Source: Bacteroides zhangwenhongii (GTDB taxonomy: Bacteria; Bacteroidota; Bacteroidia; Bacteroidales; Bacteroidaceae). From it: a stretch of DNA of 64,000 bases. The stretch covers positions 2,976,001 through 3,040,000 of the forward strand of contig NZ_CP059856.1 in NCBI RefSeq assembly GCF_009193325.2, written 5' to 3'. The position numbers and the translations under genes were made by a program. Below are positions 43,652 through 52,482 of the stretch, in pieces. Each line of letters begins with the position of its first letter. The first letter of the stretch is position 1. The notes under the pieces are model-generated. The model was not told where the DNA came from. It saw only the letters and a list, made by a program, of their open reading frames with translations, and did not search any database.

Positions 43652-44235
43652 CTCCCGTGCTGGATGAGATTCATAAACTCTTCGCGAGTCTTTGCCTGAT
43701 TGAAAGCCCCCGTAAAGTCGGAAGTAGTAGTAATAGAGTTCTGTTTTTCAACGCCACGCATTTGCATACACATATGTTTGGCTTCCACTACAACCATTAC
43801 ACCTAACGGATTCAGCGTTTCCTGAATACACTCTTTGATTTGCAGCGTCATGCGTTCCTGCACTTGCAGGCGATGAGAGAATATATCGACCACACGGGCA
43901 ATCTTACTAAGTCCCGTGATATAGCCGTTAGGAATATAGGCCACGTGTGCCTTTCCATAAAACGGTAGCATATGATGTTCGCAGAGAGAGAAGAAATCAA
44001 TGTCTTTCACAATCACCATCTGACTGTATTCCTCTTTGAATTTAGCGGAACGAAGTACTTCGTGCGGATCGATGTGATACCCTTTTGTTAAACTCAGCAT
44101 CGCCTTAGCTACCCGTTCGGGAGTTTTCAACAGCCCTTCCCGTTCAGCATCTTCGCCCAACAAAGTTATAATACTACGATAATGATTCTTCAATTCCTCC
44201 AAATTCGGAGAGACAATTTCTTCTTTTTCCAACAT
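43648..44235 (-). CDS. folE: GTP cyclohydrolase I
   Basis: Converts GTP to 7,8-dihydroneopterin triphosphate, the first step of folate (and queuosine precursor) synthesis. The 195-residue length is typical. Zinc ligands and catalytic residues appear in [20 protein letters not shown] (short form [10 protein letters not shown]), [20 protein letters not shown] and [15 protein letters not shown]. Last gene of the DUF1599-DoxX-tpiA-SPOR-folE run, 7 bases after the SPOR gene. Confidence 0.96.
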   Translation of the reverse strand: MLEKEEIVSPNLEELKNHYRSIITLLGEDAEREGLLKTPERVAKAMLSLTKGYHIDPHEVLRSAKFKEEYSQMVIVKDIDFFSLCEHHMLPFYGKAHVAYIPNGYITGLSKIARVVDIFSHRLQVQERMTLQIKECIQETLNPLGVMVVVEAKHMCMQMRGVEKQNSITTTSDFTGAFNQAKTREEFMNLIQHGS

Positions 44236-44242
44236 GACAGAT

Positions 44243-44692
44243 TTATAAAGGAATATTGACCTGGTCTCTTACAATAGAAACCTCTTTAAACATACCGGTA
44301 GCTTTCAACCGACGCATCATTGCATCCGCCTCTTCAATGCTCCGGAAATCACCCACACGACAAAGCCAACGGGGCGAAATAAACGAAGTATATACCGACA
44401 ACTCCGGAAAATACTCTTTGACTCTTGAAGCTACACGATCAGCATCGTTTTTTGCCTGTCGTGTATTATTGCCTGCATACGCCTGTATCCGGAAACCGGA
44501 AGTCTTTATCACCTTCTGTTCGCCTGTTGCAGGACGCTCCATGCCAATCAGAGCTTCAATACGGGGATCCTGGTGAATGGTCACCTTTCCCTGCCCCGGC
44601 ACCGTACGCTCCAAACTCCTGATAATGCCCTGCGCCTGTGCACCGGCACCCACCAAGAGAAGCAATAGGACAAATAAAACAAGTTTTCTCAT
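44243..44692 (-). CDS. SPOR-domain protein
   Basis: From the ATG at 44692 the product is 149 residues: a signal peptide ([20 protein letters not shown]), a short linker, and a C-terminal SPOR domain (about 75-149; [40 protein letters not shown]). SPOR domains bind denuded peptidoglycan glycan strands, often at division sites. It is secreted to the periplasm. The ATG used puts the signal peptide at the very N-terminus, unlike the longer frame to 44734, which runs into the palindromic repeat. Confidence 0.87.
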   Translation of the reverse strand: MRKLVLFVLLLLLVGAGAQAQGIIRSLERTVPGQGKVTIHQDPRIEALIGMERPATGEQKVIKTSGFRIQAYAGNNTRQAKNDADRVASRVKEYFPELSVYTSFISPRWLCRVGDFRSIEEADAMMRRLKATGMFKEVSIVRDQVNIPL

Positions 44693-44707
44693 TTGATAAT
44701 GAAATAG

Positions 44708-44787
44708 TTCACCACAGATTACACGGATTAACACAGATTTTCATTGAATGAAGTTAATCTGTGCGAGTCTGTGTAATCCGTGGTGAA
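44708..44787. repeat. Palindromic intergenic repeat, copy 3
   Basis: Two 32-base arms (44708-44739, starting TTCACCACAGATTACACGG, and 44756-44787) form a long imperfect hairpin. Read on the minus strand, the left arm contains AATCTGTGTTAATCCGTG, matching the core of the copies at 10561-10629 and 32413-32440. It fills the tpiA-SPOR gap inside an operon, so it would be transcribed and fold in the mRNA. Confidence 0.75.
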
Positions 44788-44793
44788 AGTTAA

Positions 44794-45552
44794 TTATGCA
44801 TTGAACGCATCAATGATACCTTTGAAATCAGCAACCTTCAGAGCAGCGCCACCGATCAAACCACCATCAACGTCCGGATTAGCGAACAGTTCTTTTGCAT
44901 TAGAAGGCTTGCAGCTACCACCATAAAGGATAGAGGTATTGTCAGCGATCTCCTTGCCATACTTGTCAGCAACGATTGAACGGATGAAAGCGTGGATTTC
45001 CTGAGCTTGTTCCGGAGTAGCAGTTTTACCTGTACCGATAGCCCAAACCGGTTCGTAAGCCAAGATAATCTTTGAGAAATCTTCAGCAGACAGAGAGAAT
45101 ACAGAAGCCATCTGTGCAGCTACCACTTCATTCTGCTTGTTAGCTTCGCGTTCTTCCAGAACCTCACCGATACAGAAAATCGGAGTCAGACCGTTAGCCA
45201 AAGCCAATTTCACTTTTTCTTCAAGGATAGCAACTGTTTCACCGTAGTAAGCACGACGTTCAGAGTGTCCCAAAATTACATATTTGGCTCCTGTAGAAGC
45301 AACCATCTCAGCCGATACTTCACCTGTATATGCACCGGAAGCCTTGTCTGCACAGTTTTCAGCACCTACACCAATCTTAGCAGCGTCTACCAACGGAGTG
45401 ACAGAAGCCAAGTGGATAAACGGAGTACAGATGATCACATCACAGTTAGGCTTTTCGTTAGCCAATGCTTCGTTCAATTCTTTAGCCAAAGCGATACCCT
45501 CTTGAAGGGTTTTGTTCATTTTCCAGTTTCCTGCAACAATGTTCTTTCTCAT
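44794..45552 (-). CDS. tpiA: Triosephosphate isomerase
   Basis: Interconverts dihydroxyacetone phosphate and glyceraldehyde-3-phosphate. From the ATG at 45552 the product is 252 residues, the normal length, starting [16 protein letters not shown] (catalytic Lys13). H96 lies in [15 protein letters not shown] and E167 in [13 protein letters not shown]. The phosphate-binding [13 protein letters not shown] and GLIGGAALK are intact. The reading frame is open upstream without a stop into the DoxX-like gene, so a 689-residue fusion could be read from 46863. The leader between the domains looks untranslated (AT-rich, about 35 bases), and I annotate two genes. Confidence 0.93.
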   Translation of the reverse strand: MRKNIVAGNWKMNKTLQEGIALAKELNEALANEKPNCDVIICTPFIHLASVTPLVDAAKIGVGAENCADKASGAYTGEVSAEMVASTGAKYVILGHSERRAYYGETVAILEEKVKLALANGLTPIFCIGEVLEEREANKQNEVVAAQMASVFSLSAEDFSKIILAYEPVWAIGTGKTATPEQAQEIHAFIRSIVADKYGKEIADNTSILYGGSCKPSNAKELFANPDVDGGLIGGAALKVADFKGIIDAFNA

Positions 45553-46863
45553 TTTGTTTTCTTTATTTAAAGGGTTAATAAAACTTTTTTTTCGTTCTCT
45601 ACGGCGAATAACCAGCACATCCACGCCCAGCACAAGCAACAACGGGATAACAAACCATAAGAAAACATATCCCACTGTGTGAAAATCACTTTCCAACTTT
45701 TGTTGTCCCAATGGCAAATTCTCCAGTTTATCGGTCAACACGTATTCGTCCGGAATATCCTCGTCACTCCACTTATTCAGAATAGTCCCGTTCTTAATCA
45801 GCATTAATCCCGGATTGGAACGCACCATCGTCTTCAGAGTTATATCATCCATCTGACAGAAAGGATACTCTGCACCGGTCTTGTCTTTCCATAATTCGAT
45901 TTGTTCTTCGGGTGAGGAAGTCAGGCAATAAAATCTGTAACCATGTTCCACCGAATAATCATATATTTCATTAATCAAATCAATATTACTGTCATCCGCT
46001 TCCTCAATCCGGTGGGCAACCAACAGGAATGTATATCCCATATCGGTCAGGACATCTTCCGTAATATCATCTCCTGTATTCAAATCCATTATGGAAAAAT
46101 CATGGATGGGCGGTTCATAGCCTTTTTCCTTAAGTACAGTACGCGTATCGACAAATGTCCAAGTACTGTCCGGATAGTTATCCAGCGTAAATTCTTTCTT
46201 TTCGCTATTCTTTTCCAGCACAAAGATACTTTCATATACACTCGGTTTCGCTCCATCGGGAATCGTCATCCCTTCCGATATATTCTTTCCAATCTTATAC
46301 GGCCGGAAGTCTAAGACAGGCAAACGGTCCAAGCAATAGAATGACAAAGTAAACACAAAAAACAGTGTATATAATGAAACCAGCCATTCCATCTTCACGC
46401 TAATGAACCGGAACACCATCTTCCTATATCGGAACGTTCCGACAGCCGCAAGCAGGAGCACTACATTTTTGCCAAATGTCTCCCAATTCGTCAAAACCCA
46501 AGCATCGCCAAAACAACCACAGTCCGAAACCGGATCAAAGAGGGCAAGGTACAGTGTCAGTGGCGTCATAAAAATCATCAGTATTAACGCCAATGAAGAA
46601 GCAATTGTCCTTCGCGTTCCGAAAAACAAAGAGATACCAATAAAGAACTCGACGGAAGATAACACGATACCTCCCAATAGCGGGAAAAATGAAGGGAACC
46701 AAGAAGCCATTCCGAATGCAGCCAGATAATCCTGTATCTTATACTGGAATCCCAGTGGATCAACTGCCTTTACAAATCCGGAAAATATGAACGAAGCCGC
46801 CAGAATAAAGCGACCGGTGTTCGCCACCACTTCCTGAATGATATGTAAGTTCTTATCCTTCAA
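45553..46863 (-). CDS. DoxX/MauE-like membrane protein with thioredoxin-like C-terminus
   Basis: About 420-437 residues: four membrane helices of the DoxX/MauE type (about 15-140; [33 protein letters not shown], and a Cys pair in [11 protein letters not shown]), a fifth and sixth helix (about 160-180 and 400-420), and between them a periplasmic thioredoxin-like region (about 220-390) without a CxxC. The Cys pair may do redox chemistry; the role is unproven. The start is TTG at 46861-46863, overlapping the DUF1599 stop by 11 bases. No stop occurs before tpiA in this frame: an A8 run (45585-45592) sets the frame, and a one-base change there would end the protein within a few codons. Confidence 0.8.
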
Positions 46864-47395
46864 ATTCTATCTTTATCAATCCAAAAACCGAATAATTAAT
46901 CATGTCCATGTAATTGGCGTCAATTCCTTCGGACACCAATGTGTTACCGGACAGACTTTCAATCTGCTTGGTGCGGTAAATTTTCATCAAGATCAAGTCT
47001 GTATACGAGCTGATGCGCATACTCCGCCAAGCCTCATCATAATCATGGTTCTTGGCAAGCATCAGTTCCAATGCCGCTTGGGCATACTTATCATAAAGCG
47101 TCATCGCTTCTTCATTACTGATGTCGGCAGATTCGGCATATCCCAATTCCAACTGAATCAGTCCGACAATACCGTAATTGACAATCGCAATGAATTCGGA
47201 ACGGATTCCTTCGTCTACCAAAGTCACTCCTTTAGTTTCAATACTACGTATCCGGTTGGCTTTGATAAAAATCTGATCGGTCACCGAAGCCGGACGCAGG
47301 ATACGCCACGCAGGACCGTAATCGTGCAGCTTCTTGGAGAATAAGTCACGGCATAAAGCTATGACATGTTCAAATTGTTGCTTGGTATCTTTCAT
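46853..47395 (-). CDS. DUF1599 protein, tandem duplicated domain
   Basis: From the ATG at 47395 ([15 protein letters not shown]) the product is 180 residues. It consists of two copies of the DUF1599 module: [20 protein letters not shown] (about 20-40) then [19 protein letters not shown] (about 108-126), each followed by a parallel segment ([20 protein letters not shown] and [19 protein letters not shown]). The family has been linked to nucleotide-modification contexts by others, but its function is not established. First gene of the five-gene operon, with a -7 box at 47414. Confidence 0.85.
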   Translation of the reverse strand: MKDTKQQFEHVIALCRDLFSKKLHDYGPAWRILRPASVTDQIFIKANRIRSIETKGVTLVDEGIRSEFIAIVNYGIVGLIQLELGYAESADISNEEAMTLYDKYAQAALELMLAKNHDYDEAWRSMRISSYTDLILMKIYRTKQIESLSGNTLVSEGIDANYMDMINYSVFGLIKIEFEG

Positions 47396-47413
47396 TTTCT
47401 TCCAAATAGTTCG

Positions 47414-47421
47414 CAAAGGTA
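47414..47421 (-). promoter_or_regulatory. -7 box of the DUF1599-folE operon
   Basis: TACCTTTG on the minus strand, 18 bases before the start codon at 47395. The -33 region is weak, and falls in the T-rich tail of the terminator at 47445-47478. Confidence 0.5.
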
Positions 47422-47435
47422 ACAATAATTAAGTA

Positions 47436-47478
47436 AAAACAGAAAGAGGGCACTCTAAATTATATTAAAGTGCCCTCT
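47436..47478 (-). terminator. Terminator of the ndk-M23 transcript
   Basis: AGAGGGCACT (47445-47454) pairs with AGTGCCCTCT (47469-47478). On the minus strand the stem is followed by a T-rich tail. It lies 38 bases after the stop of the M23 peptidase gene. Confidence 0.75.
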
Positions 47479-47516
47479 TCTAAAGATATTGTATTACTGT
47501 TTTATAAGCAAGATAT

Positions 47517-48389
47517 TTATGAACAACGCAAAACTTGTCCGATGCGCAAAGTCGTTGTCGGCTTAATACGGTTTAACTTACAAAGCGTACTGACCGATAC
47601 GCCACGCAACTTAGCGATGCGGGACAGGGTATCCCCACTTTTCACTTTATGATAGCGGATAGTGCCATCTGCCACTTGTGTATCATGAGAACCGGCGCGT
47701 TTCACACCTTTCGTCTTCCGGAACGTATAGGTATCGGCTACGATATCCTGTTTCGGGAAGTCGAACATATAAACCGGGTTGATTGCAATTCCTAAGAAAC
47801 GAGTCTCAAAATGAAGATGCGAACCGGTAGAACGTCCCGTATTACCACCCAGACCTATCACTTCACCGGCTTTCACCAATTGATTTTCTTCTACCAACTG
47901 CTTGGACAAGTGTCCGTAAACAGTCTCCAAACCATTGTCGTGACGAATAACGACATACTTGCCATAACCTCTACGCTCATATTTCACGATACGCACCTTA
48001 CCATCAAAGGCCGCCACGATAGTATCGCCGATATTAACCTTCAAGTCAAGACCGTTGTGCATTCTTCTCCAACGGGGACCGAAAGGCGAAGTTATCTTCG
48101 TACTCGGAGTCGGCATATGGAATCCGGTCAGGTCGATTGTATAAGTTTCGGGAATAATAGCGTTTCCGTAAGCATGTACATACTGGTTATTCCAGTTAGG
48201 ATAAAGACTAAGGGCAGGATATTCGGACTGTTCGGCACGGATTTGCTTCTGCAATGCCAAAGAGTCAACAGTTTTCAATTTCTTGTCTATCGGTGCTTGG
48301 CGGGCAATCAGGTCTTGAGAGAAAGAGCTCAAACTAACCATAGCCGCTACAGCCACCAATCCGGTTTTAATAATGCAGTTAAAATTCAT
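47517..48389 (-). CDS. M23 peptidase with C-terminal LysM domain
   Basis: A 290-residue secreted peptidoglycan hydrolase: signal peptide (about 1-24, ending LSSFSQ), a 60-residue linker, the M23/LytM domain (about 95-205) and a LysM domain (about 245-290; YHKVKSGDTLSRIAKLRGVS). The zinc site is complete: HNGLDLKVNIGD (His, Asp) and GSHLHFETRF (HxH). It probably cuts peptide crosslinks in the cell wall or acts in division. 18 bases after ndk, and followed by a terminator. Confidence 0.92.
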   Translation of the reverse strand: MNFNCIIKTGLVAVAAMVSLSSFSQDLIARQAPIDKKLKTVDSLALQKQIRAEQSEYPALSLYPNWNNQYVHAYGNAIIPETYTIDLTGFHMPTPSTKITSPFGPRWRRMHNGLDLKVNIGDTIVAAFDGKVRIVKYERRGYGKYVVIRHDNGLETVYGHLSKQLVEENQLVKAGEVIGLGGNTGRSTGSHLHFETRFLGIAINPVYMFDFPKQDIVADTYTFRKTKGVKRAGSHDTQVADGTIRYHKVKSGDTLSRIAKLRGVSVSTLCKLNRIKPTTTLRIGQVLRCS

Positions 48390-48407
48390 TCGTTCTTGTC
48401 AAATCAT

Positions 48408-48872
48408 TTAATATTCGTCGTTTGCATACAGGTAATCAAAAGTAGCCTGCTTGTAATCGAATATTTCTTCCGGTTTAAAAAATCTCGTTAATTCAACAGC
48501 TGCGGTTTCCGGCGAATCGGAAGCATGAACTATATTCTCTTGAAAGCTCATACTGTAATCTCCACGAATGGTTCCCGGAGCAGCCAGACGTCCGTTAGTT
48601 GGTCCCGCCAATGTACGGACTGTTTGAATAGCATCCACACCCTCAAAACAACAAACGATGACAGGCGCTGTCATCATGGAATCTTTCACACGTTGAAAGA
48701 ATGGCTTGCCGCTAAGGTGGGCATAATGTTCGCTTAACAATTCATCTGTCAGTTGCATCATCTTCATACCGGCCAACCGCAATCCTTTACGTTCAAAGCG
48801 ATGGGTAATCTCACCTATCAATCCCCGTTGAAGGGTACATGGTTTTAAAATGACCAGCGTTTTTTCAAGCAT
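48408..48872 (-). CDS. ndk: Nucleoside diphosphate kinase
   Basis: Transfers the gamma-phosphate between nucleoside di- and triphosphates through a phosphohistidine. From the ATG at 48872 (MLEKTLVILKPCTLQRG) the product is 154 residues, the family norm. The catalytic His is H116 in FQENIVHASDSPETA, and GPTNGRLAAPGTIRGDY is the nucleotide-binding loop. The longer frame to 48908 includes part of the promoter region and was rejected. It has a consensus promoter at 48926-48955. Confidence 0.95.
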   Translation of the reverse strand: MLEKTLVILKPCTLQRGLIGEITHRFERKGLRLAGMKMMQLTDELLSEHYAHLSGKPFFQRVKDSMMTAPVIVCCFEGVDAIQTVRTLAGPTNGRLAAPGTIRGDYSMSFQENIVHASDSPETAAVELTRFFKPEEIFDYKQATFDYLYANDEY

Positions 48873-48925
48873 AATACTCGACTTTATAAATTGGTTACAA
48901 CGATACATTTACTAAAAAATTCTCC

Positions 48926-48955
48926 CAAAGGTAGCATTTTTCGATGAAACCACAA
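48926..48955 (-). promoter_or_regulatory. Promoter of ndk
   Basis: On the minus strand TTG (48953-48955), 19 bases, then TACCTTTG (48926-48933). The leader is about 45 bases. The rest of the 48956-49096 gap shows only short dyads (TTAGCC/GGCTAA at 48983-49002). Confidence 0.6.
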
Positions 48956-49096
48956 GGAAGTCATTAACTATTTTTCAGATGGTTAGCCGGTAAGCGGGCT
49001 AATAATTGTCCCCTAAACTCCTATAAATAGGGAGAATAAGGACTAAATATGTTTTGCAACACATTTACGTAAATAAACTGTATGTTTAACCGTTTT

Positions 49097-51193
49097 TCAG
49101 CTAATGGCAGCCCAGTTAACATTCGTTTTCCGCAATGCTTTCAGTTGTCGCCACAAAATCTCGTTCTCCGGATTTTGCGCTGCAAAGTCATGCTCTACTA
49201 TTTCTTCGGCAATGGTACGGACATATTGCAGAAGTTGTCCGTCGCGGGCTATATCGGCAATCTTCAGGTCAAAAGCGACACCACTCTGCTGAGTACCTTC
49301 CAGATCGCCCGGACCACGAAGTTTTAAATCGGCCTCCGCTATTTCAAAACCATCGTTGGTACGCACCATTATTTCCAGTCGTTTACGAGTATCTTCCGTC
49401 AACTTATAATTAGTGACTAAAATACAATAAGACTGTTCCGCTCCACGTCCTACCCGTCCCCTCAACTGGTGCAATTGAGAAAGTCCGAAACGTTCGGCAT
49501 TTTCAATAATCATTACCGAAGCATTCGGTACGTTTACTCCGACTTCTATCACCGTAGTAGCCACCATTATCTGTGCCTCTCCCGAAACGAAAAGCTGCAT
49601 CTGCTCGTCTTTCTCAGCCGGTTTCATTTTGCCATGTACCTTGCAAACCTTGCACTTGGGAAATTTTTCAAGGATATGTTGATACCCCTCTTCAAGGTTC
49701 TTCAAATCGATCTTCTCACTTTCCTTTATCAAAGGATAAACGATATAAACCTGACGTCCCTCATCAATCTGCTTCTGCACCGAACGGTACATGCTCTCCC
49801 GACGATTGTCGAACTGATGCACAGTGGTTATCGGCTTTCGTCCGGGAGGCAACTCGTCAATAACAGACACATCCAGATCACCGTATAAAGTCATGGCCAA
49901 TGTTCGCGGAATGGGGGTCGCTGTCATGACAAGCACATGTGGAGGTTGATTATTCTTACTCCACAGGCGGGCACGTTGCGCCACCCCGAAACGATGTTGT
50001 TCGTCAATAACCACGAATCCCAAAGATGAGAAATTTACAGTATCTTCGATAACGGCATGCGTTCCTATCAGGATATGTACATCTCCGGTCAGCAGTCCGG
50101 AAAGAATAGCCTCCCGTTTTTTTCCTTTAATGGATCCGGTCAACAACTCAACACGGATATCCATGCCGAAAAGCAGTTCTTTTATGGTTTCATAATGCTG
50201 ATTGGCGAGTATCTCCGTAGGGGCCATCATACATGCCTGATAACCATTATCCAAAGCCAGCAACATACTCATCAAAGCAACCAATGTTTTTCCGCTTCCG
50301 ACATCCCCTTGCAAAAGGCGGTTCATCTGCCGCCCGCTGCCTACGTCGTTACGTATTTCCTTCAATACCCGTTTCTGAGCACCCGTCAGCTGAAAAGGAA
50401 GATTCTTGGCATAGAATGTGTTAAACACATCCCCTACCTTCTCAAAAACATAGCCCCGATATCTTCTCTGCCTGTCTTTGGCATACCGAAGAATATTCAA
50501 TTGCACATAAAACAGTTCCTCGAATTTGAGACGGTATTGCGCTCTGCGGAGCAAATCGGGGTTGGCAGGGAAATGAATATTCCGAAGCGCTTCCGTCAAG
50601 GGCATCAGATGATGTTCCGCCAGCAGTTTGGGCGAAAGAGTCTCGGGCAAAGGCTCCTGTATCTGCTGAATGACAGTAGCCATCATTTTCTCTATTGCAT
50701 GGGAGTTGAGGAAGCTGCGCTTCATTTTCTCCGTCGTATTGTAATAAGGCTGCAAACCTACGGACGAAAGTTTCAGTTCATCCGATTTGTCTATATCGGG
50801 ATGCGCTACGTTGATACGTCCGTTGAACACGGTCGGTTTACCGAAAATGATATACTCTTCGTGAAGTTTATATTTGCCTAAGATGTACTTTATTCCTTGA
50901 AACCACACCAGATCCACTACACCCGTCCCATCCGAAAAATGAGCAGTCAGGCGACGCTGCCGTCCTTCACCGATAGCCTCAAAGCCGAGAATCTCTCCCT
51001 TCAATTGGATATACGGCATATTGCCATCTATTTCGTGAATGTAATAGATGCGGCTCCGGTCAACGTATTTATAAGGAAAGTAGTAAATTAAATCGTGTAA
51101 AGAGTAGATTCCAAGCTCCTTATTTAATATAGCGGCCCTCTGAGGGCCTACACCGGAGATAAACTTTATGTCTCGTGTGACTAAATCGAACAT
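49097..51193 (-). CDS. recG: ATP-dependent DNA helicase RecG
   Basis: Remodels stalled replication forks and branch-migrates Holliday junctions. The 698-residue protein has an N-terminal wedge OB domain (about 1-230; ISGVGPQRAAILNKELGI, LHDLIYYFPYKYVDRS), helicase domain 1 (about 265-440; LLQGDVGSGKTLVALMSML Walker A, VVIDEQHRFGVAQR) and domain 2 (about 450-620; ATTVIEVGVNVPNASVMIIE, QLHQLRGRVGRGAEQSYCIL). A C-terminal TRG-like segment ends the protein. Last gene of the pdxJ-recG operon; it directly abuts ispD. Confidence 0.96.
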   Translation of the reverse strand: MFDLVTRDIKFISGVGPQRAAILNKELGIYSLHDLIYYFPYKYVDRSRIYYIHEIDGNMPYIQLKGEILGFEAIGEGRQRRLTAHFSDGTGVVDLVWFQGIKYILGKYKLHEEYIIFGKPTVFNGRINVAHPDIDKSDELKLSSVGLQPYYNTTEKMKRSFLNSHAIEKMMATVIQQIQEPLPETLSPKLLAEHHLMPLTEALRNIHFPANPDLLRRAQYRLKFEELFYVQLNILRYAKDRQRRYRGYVFEKVGDVFNTFYAKNLPFQLTGAQKRVLKEIRNDVGSGRQMNRLLQGDVGSGKTLVALMSMLLALDNGYQACMMAPTEILANQHYETIKELLFGMDIRVELLTGSIKGKKREAILSGLLTGDVHILIGTHAVIEDTVNFSSLGFVVIDEQHRFGVAQRARLWSKNNQPPHVLVMTATPIPRTLAMTLYGDLDVSVIDELPPGRKPITTVHQFDNRRESMYRSVQKQIDEGRQVYIVYPLIKESEKIDLKNLEEGYQHILEKFPKCKVCKVHGKMKPAEKDEQMQLFVSGEAQIMVATTVIEVGVNVPNASVMIIENAERFGLSQLHQLRGRVGRGAEQSYCILVTNYKLTEDTRKRLEIMVRTNDGFEIAEADLKLRGPGDLEGTQQSGVAFDLKIADIARDGQLLQYVRTIAEEIVEHDFAAQNPENEILWRQLKALRKTNVNWAAIS

Positions 51194-51853
51194 TTACAAA
51201 AGTGCACTCCCTATTTTTAAATCGAAAGGGGTCGTTATTTTTATATTCTCACGATTGCCCTCGGCAAGATATACAGGCACTCCCATTGCTTCTACCACAG
51301 AAGCGTCATCTGTAAAGAACGGGGTAAACTCCTGCGTATATGCCCGCTTCAAGAGTTCAGTATCGAATACTTGCGGTGTCTGCACCAGTTTATAATCATT
51401 GCGACTGACTGTCTCGCTACTATTGCCGGTCAAATGGCGTACGGTTTCCACTACATCGATAACAGGAATTACAGCCTTCCTTGTCTCCGCCAAATCGTAA
51501 CAGTTACGGATTACGTTGACCGAGACAAACGGACGAACCCCGTCATGAACTCCCACCAATCCGGATTCCCGCACCAACGCCAAACCATTCTTTACCGAAT
51601 GGAAGCGTGTCTCTCCCCCATCGGCAATGAGGTGCCCTACGCCAAAATGATATTCTTCACAAAGCTGTTTCCAGAAATCCTGTTGTTCTTTGGGAAGCAC
51701 TAATATAATCTGAAGCGTAGCCTCATACTTCCGGAATGCTTCCAACGTATGCATCAGTACAGGTCTACCACCGATAGGAAGAAATTGTTTCGGAAGCTCA
51801 CTCCCCATTCGCAACCCCTTCCCACCGGCGACAATAATGACATATTTCTTCAT
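51194..51853 (-). CDS. ispD: 2-C-methyl-D-erythritol 4-phosphate cytidylyltransferase
   Basis: Makes CDP-methylerythritol in the MEP isoprenoid pathway. From the ATG at 51853 ([20 protein letters not shown]) the product is 219 residues. The nucleotide-binding [31 protein letters not shown] and the C-terminal [15 protein letters not shown] match the family. The first motif is AGGKGLRM instead of the common AGxGxRM, still consistent. A start at 51874 would overlap the DJ-1 gene by 14 bases. No spacer to recG. Confidence 0.94.
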   Translation of the reverse strand: MKKYVIIVAGGKGLRMGSELPKQFLPIGGRPVLMHTLEAFRKYEATLQIILVLPKEQQDFWKQLCEEYHFGVGHLIADGGETRFHSVKNGLALVRESGLVGVHDGVRPFVSVNVIRNCYDLAETRKAVIPVIDVVETVRHLTGNSSETVSRNDYKLVQTPQVFDTELLKRAYTQEFTPFFTDDASVVEAMGVPVYLAEGNRENIKITTPFDLKIGSALL

Positions 51854-51860
51854 AAACGGC

Positions 51861-52412
51861 TTAGCGCTTAACACACATCGCTTCCGCCAATTCGTCTACT
51901 TTCTCTTTACCAGCCAACAGCTCTACGATAGCTAAAGCAAATTCCATAGCAGCGCCCGGTCCCATACCCGTTATAATATTTCCGTCACGGACAACGTGTT
52001 CACCGACACATTCCGCACCTTCCAGATACTGTTCGAATCCGGGATAACAAGTAGCTTTCTTACCTTTCAGCAATCCCAATTTGCCCAATACCATCGGAGC
52101 CGCGCAAATGGCAGCGATAGGCTTGCCTTTTTCCGCAAAGCTAAGAATCAGTTTGCGCAATCCTTCGTGCTTATCAAGCGTAGCTGCTCCCGGCATTCCT
52201 CCCGGCAACAACAAAAGCTCAGCGTCAAAGAAATCGCAATTTTCAAAGTTGACGTCGCAAAGAAGGGACACATCATGTGCTCCGACTACGATTTCATCCG
52301 GTGTAACGGATACGATTTCTACATTCAGTCCGGCACGTCTCAACGTGTCAACAGCAGTTAATGCTTCGATTTCTTCAAAGCCATCTGCAAAAAATGCGTA
52401 TACAGTTCCCAT
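51861..52412 (-). CDS. DJ-1/PfpI family protein
   Basis: A 183-residue cytoplasmic protein of the DJ-1/ThiJ family. The acidic residue (E14 in [15 protein letters not shown]) and nucleophile-elbow cysteine (C103 in [17 protein letters not shown]) are conserved. [13 protein letters not shown] and the C-terminal [16 protein letters not shown] are also family features. Members have reported glyoxalase, deglycase or chaperone activities, and this one's activity is not known. Its ATG is directly preceded by a leader repeat also seen before the DAHP synthase gene. Confidence 0.92.
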   Translation of the reverse strand: MGTVYAFFADGFEEIEALTAVDTLRRAGLNVEIVSVTPDEIVVGAHDVSLLCDVNFENCDFFDAELLLLPGGMPGAATLDKHEGLRKLILSFAEKGKPIAAICAAPMVLGKLGLLKGKKATCYPGFEQYLEGAECVGEHVVRDGNIITGMGPGAAMEFALAIVELLAGKEKVDELAEAMCVKR

Positions 52413-52458
52413 ATATAATAATGTATTAATGTGCCAATATGCTAATGTGCCAATTGGC
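52413..52458 (-). repeat. Start-codon-abutting leader repeat, copy 2
   Basis: On the minus strand, GCATATTGGCACATTAATAC and a following ATTATTATAT run straight into the DJ-1 ATG (52410-52412). It matches the 39567-39599 copy with a few base changes. Both contain GGCAYATTRATACATTATTA. An upstream TTGGCACATT adds a further partial unit here. Confidence 0.6.
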
Positions 52459-52482
52459 TGCGCACTGATCGTTAACTATTCT

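Noticed and set aside
44794..46863. Annotating DoxX-TpiA as one true fusion enzyme
   Set aside because: TpiA is complete with its own ATG and an AT-rich leader-like stretch, and the open frame depends on one homopolymer run. Kept as two genes and flagged as a finding.
48983..49002. Hairpin TTAGCC/GGCTAA as recG terminator
   Set aside because: Short stem and no T-tract on the minus strand.
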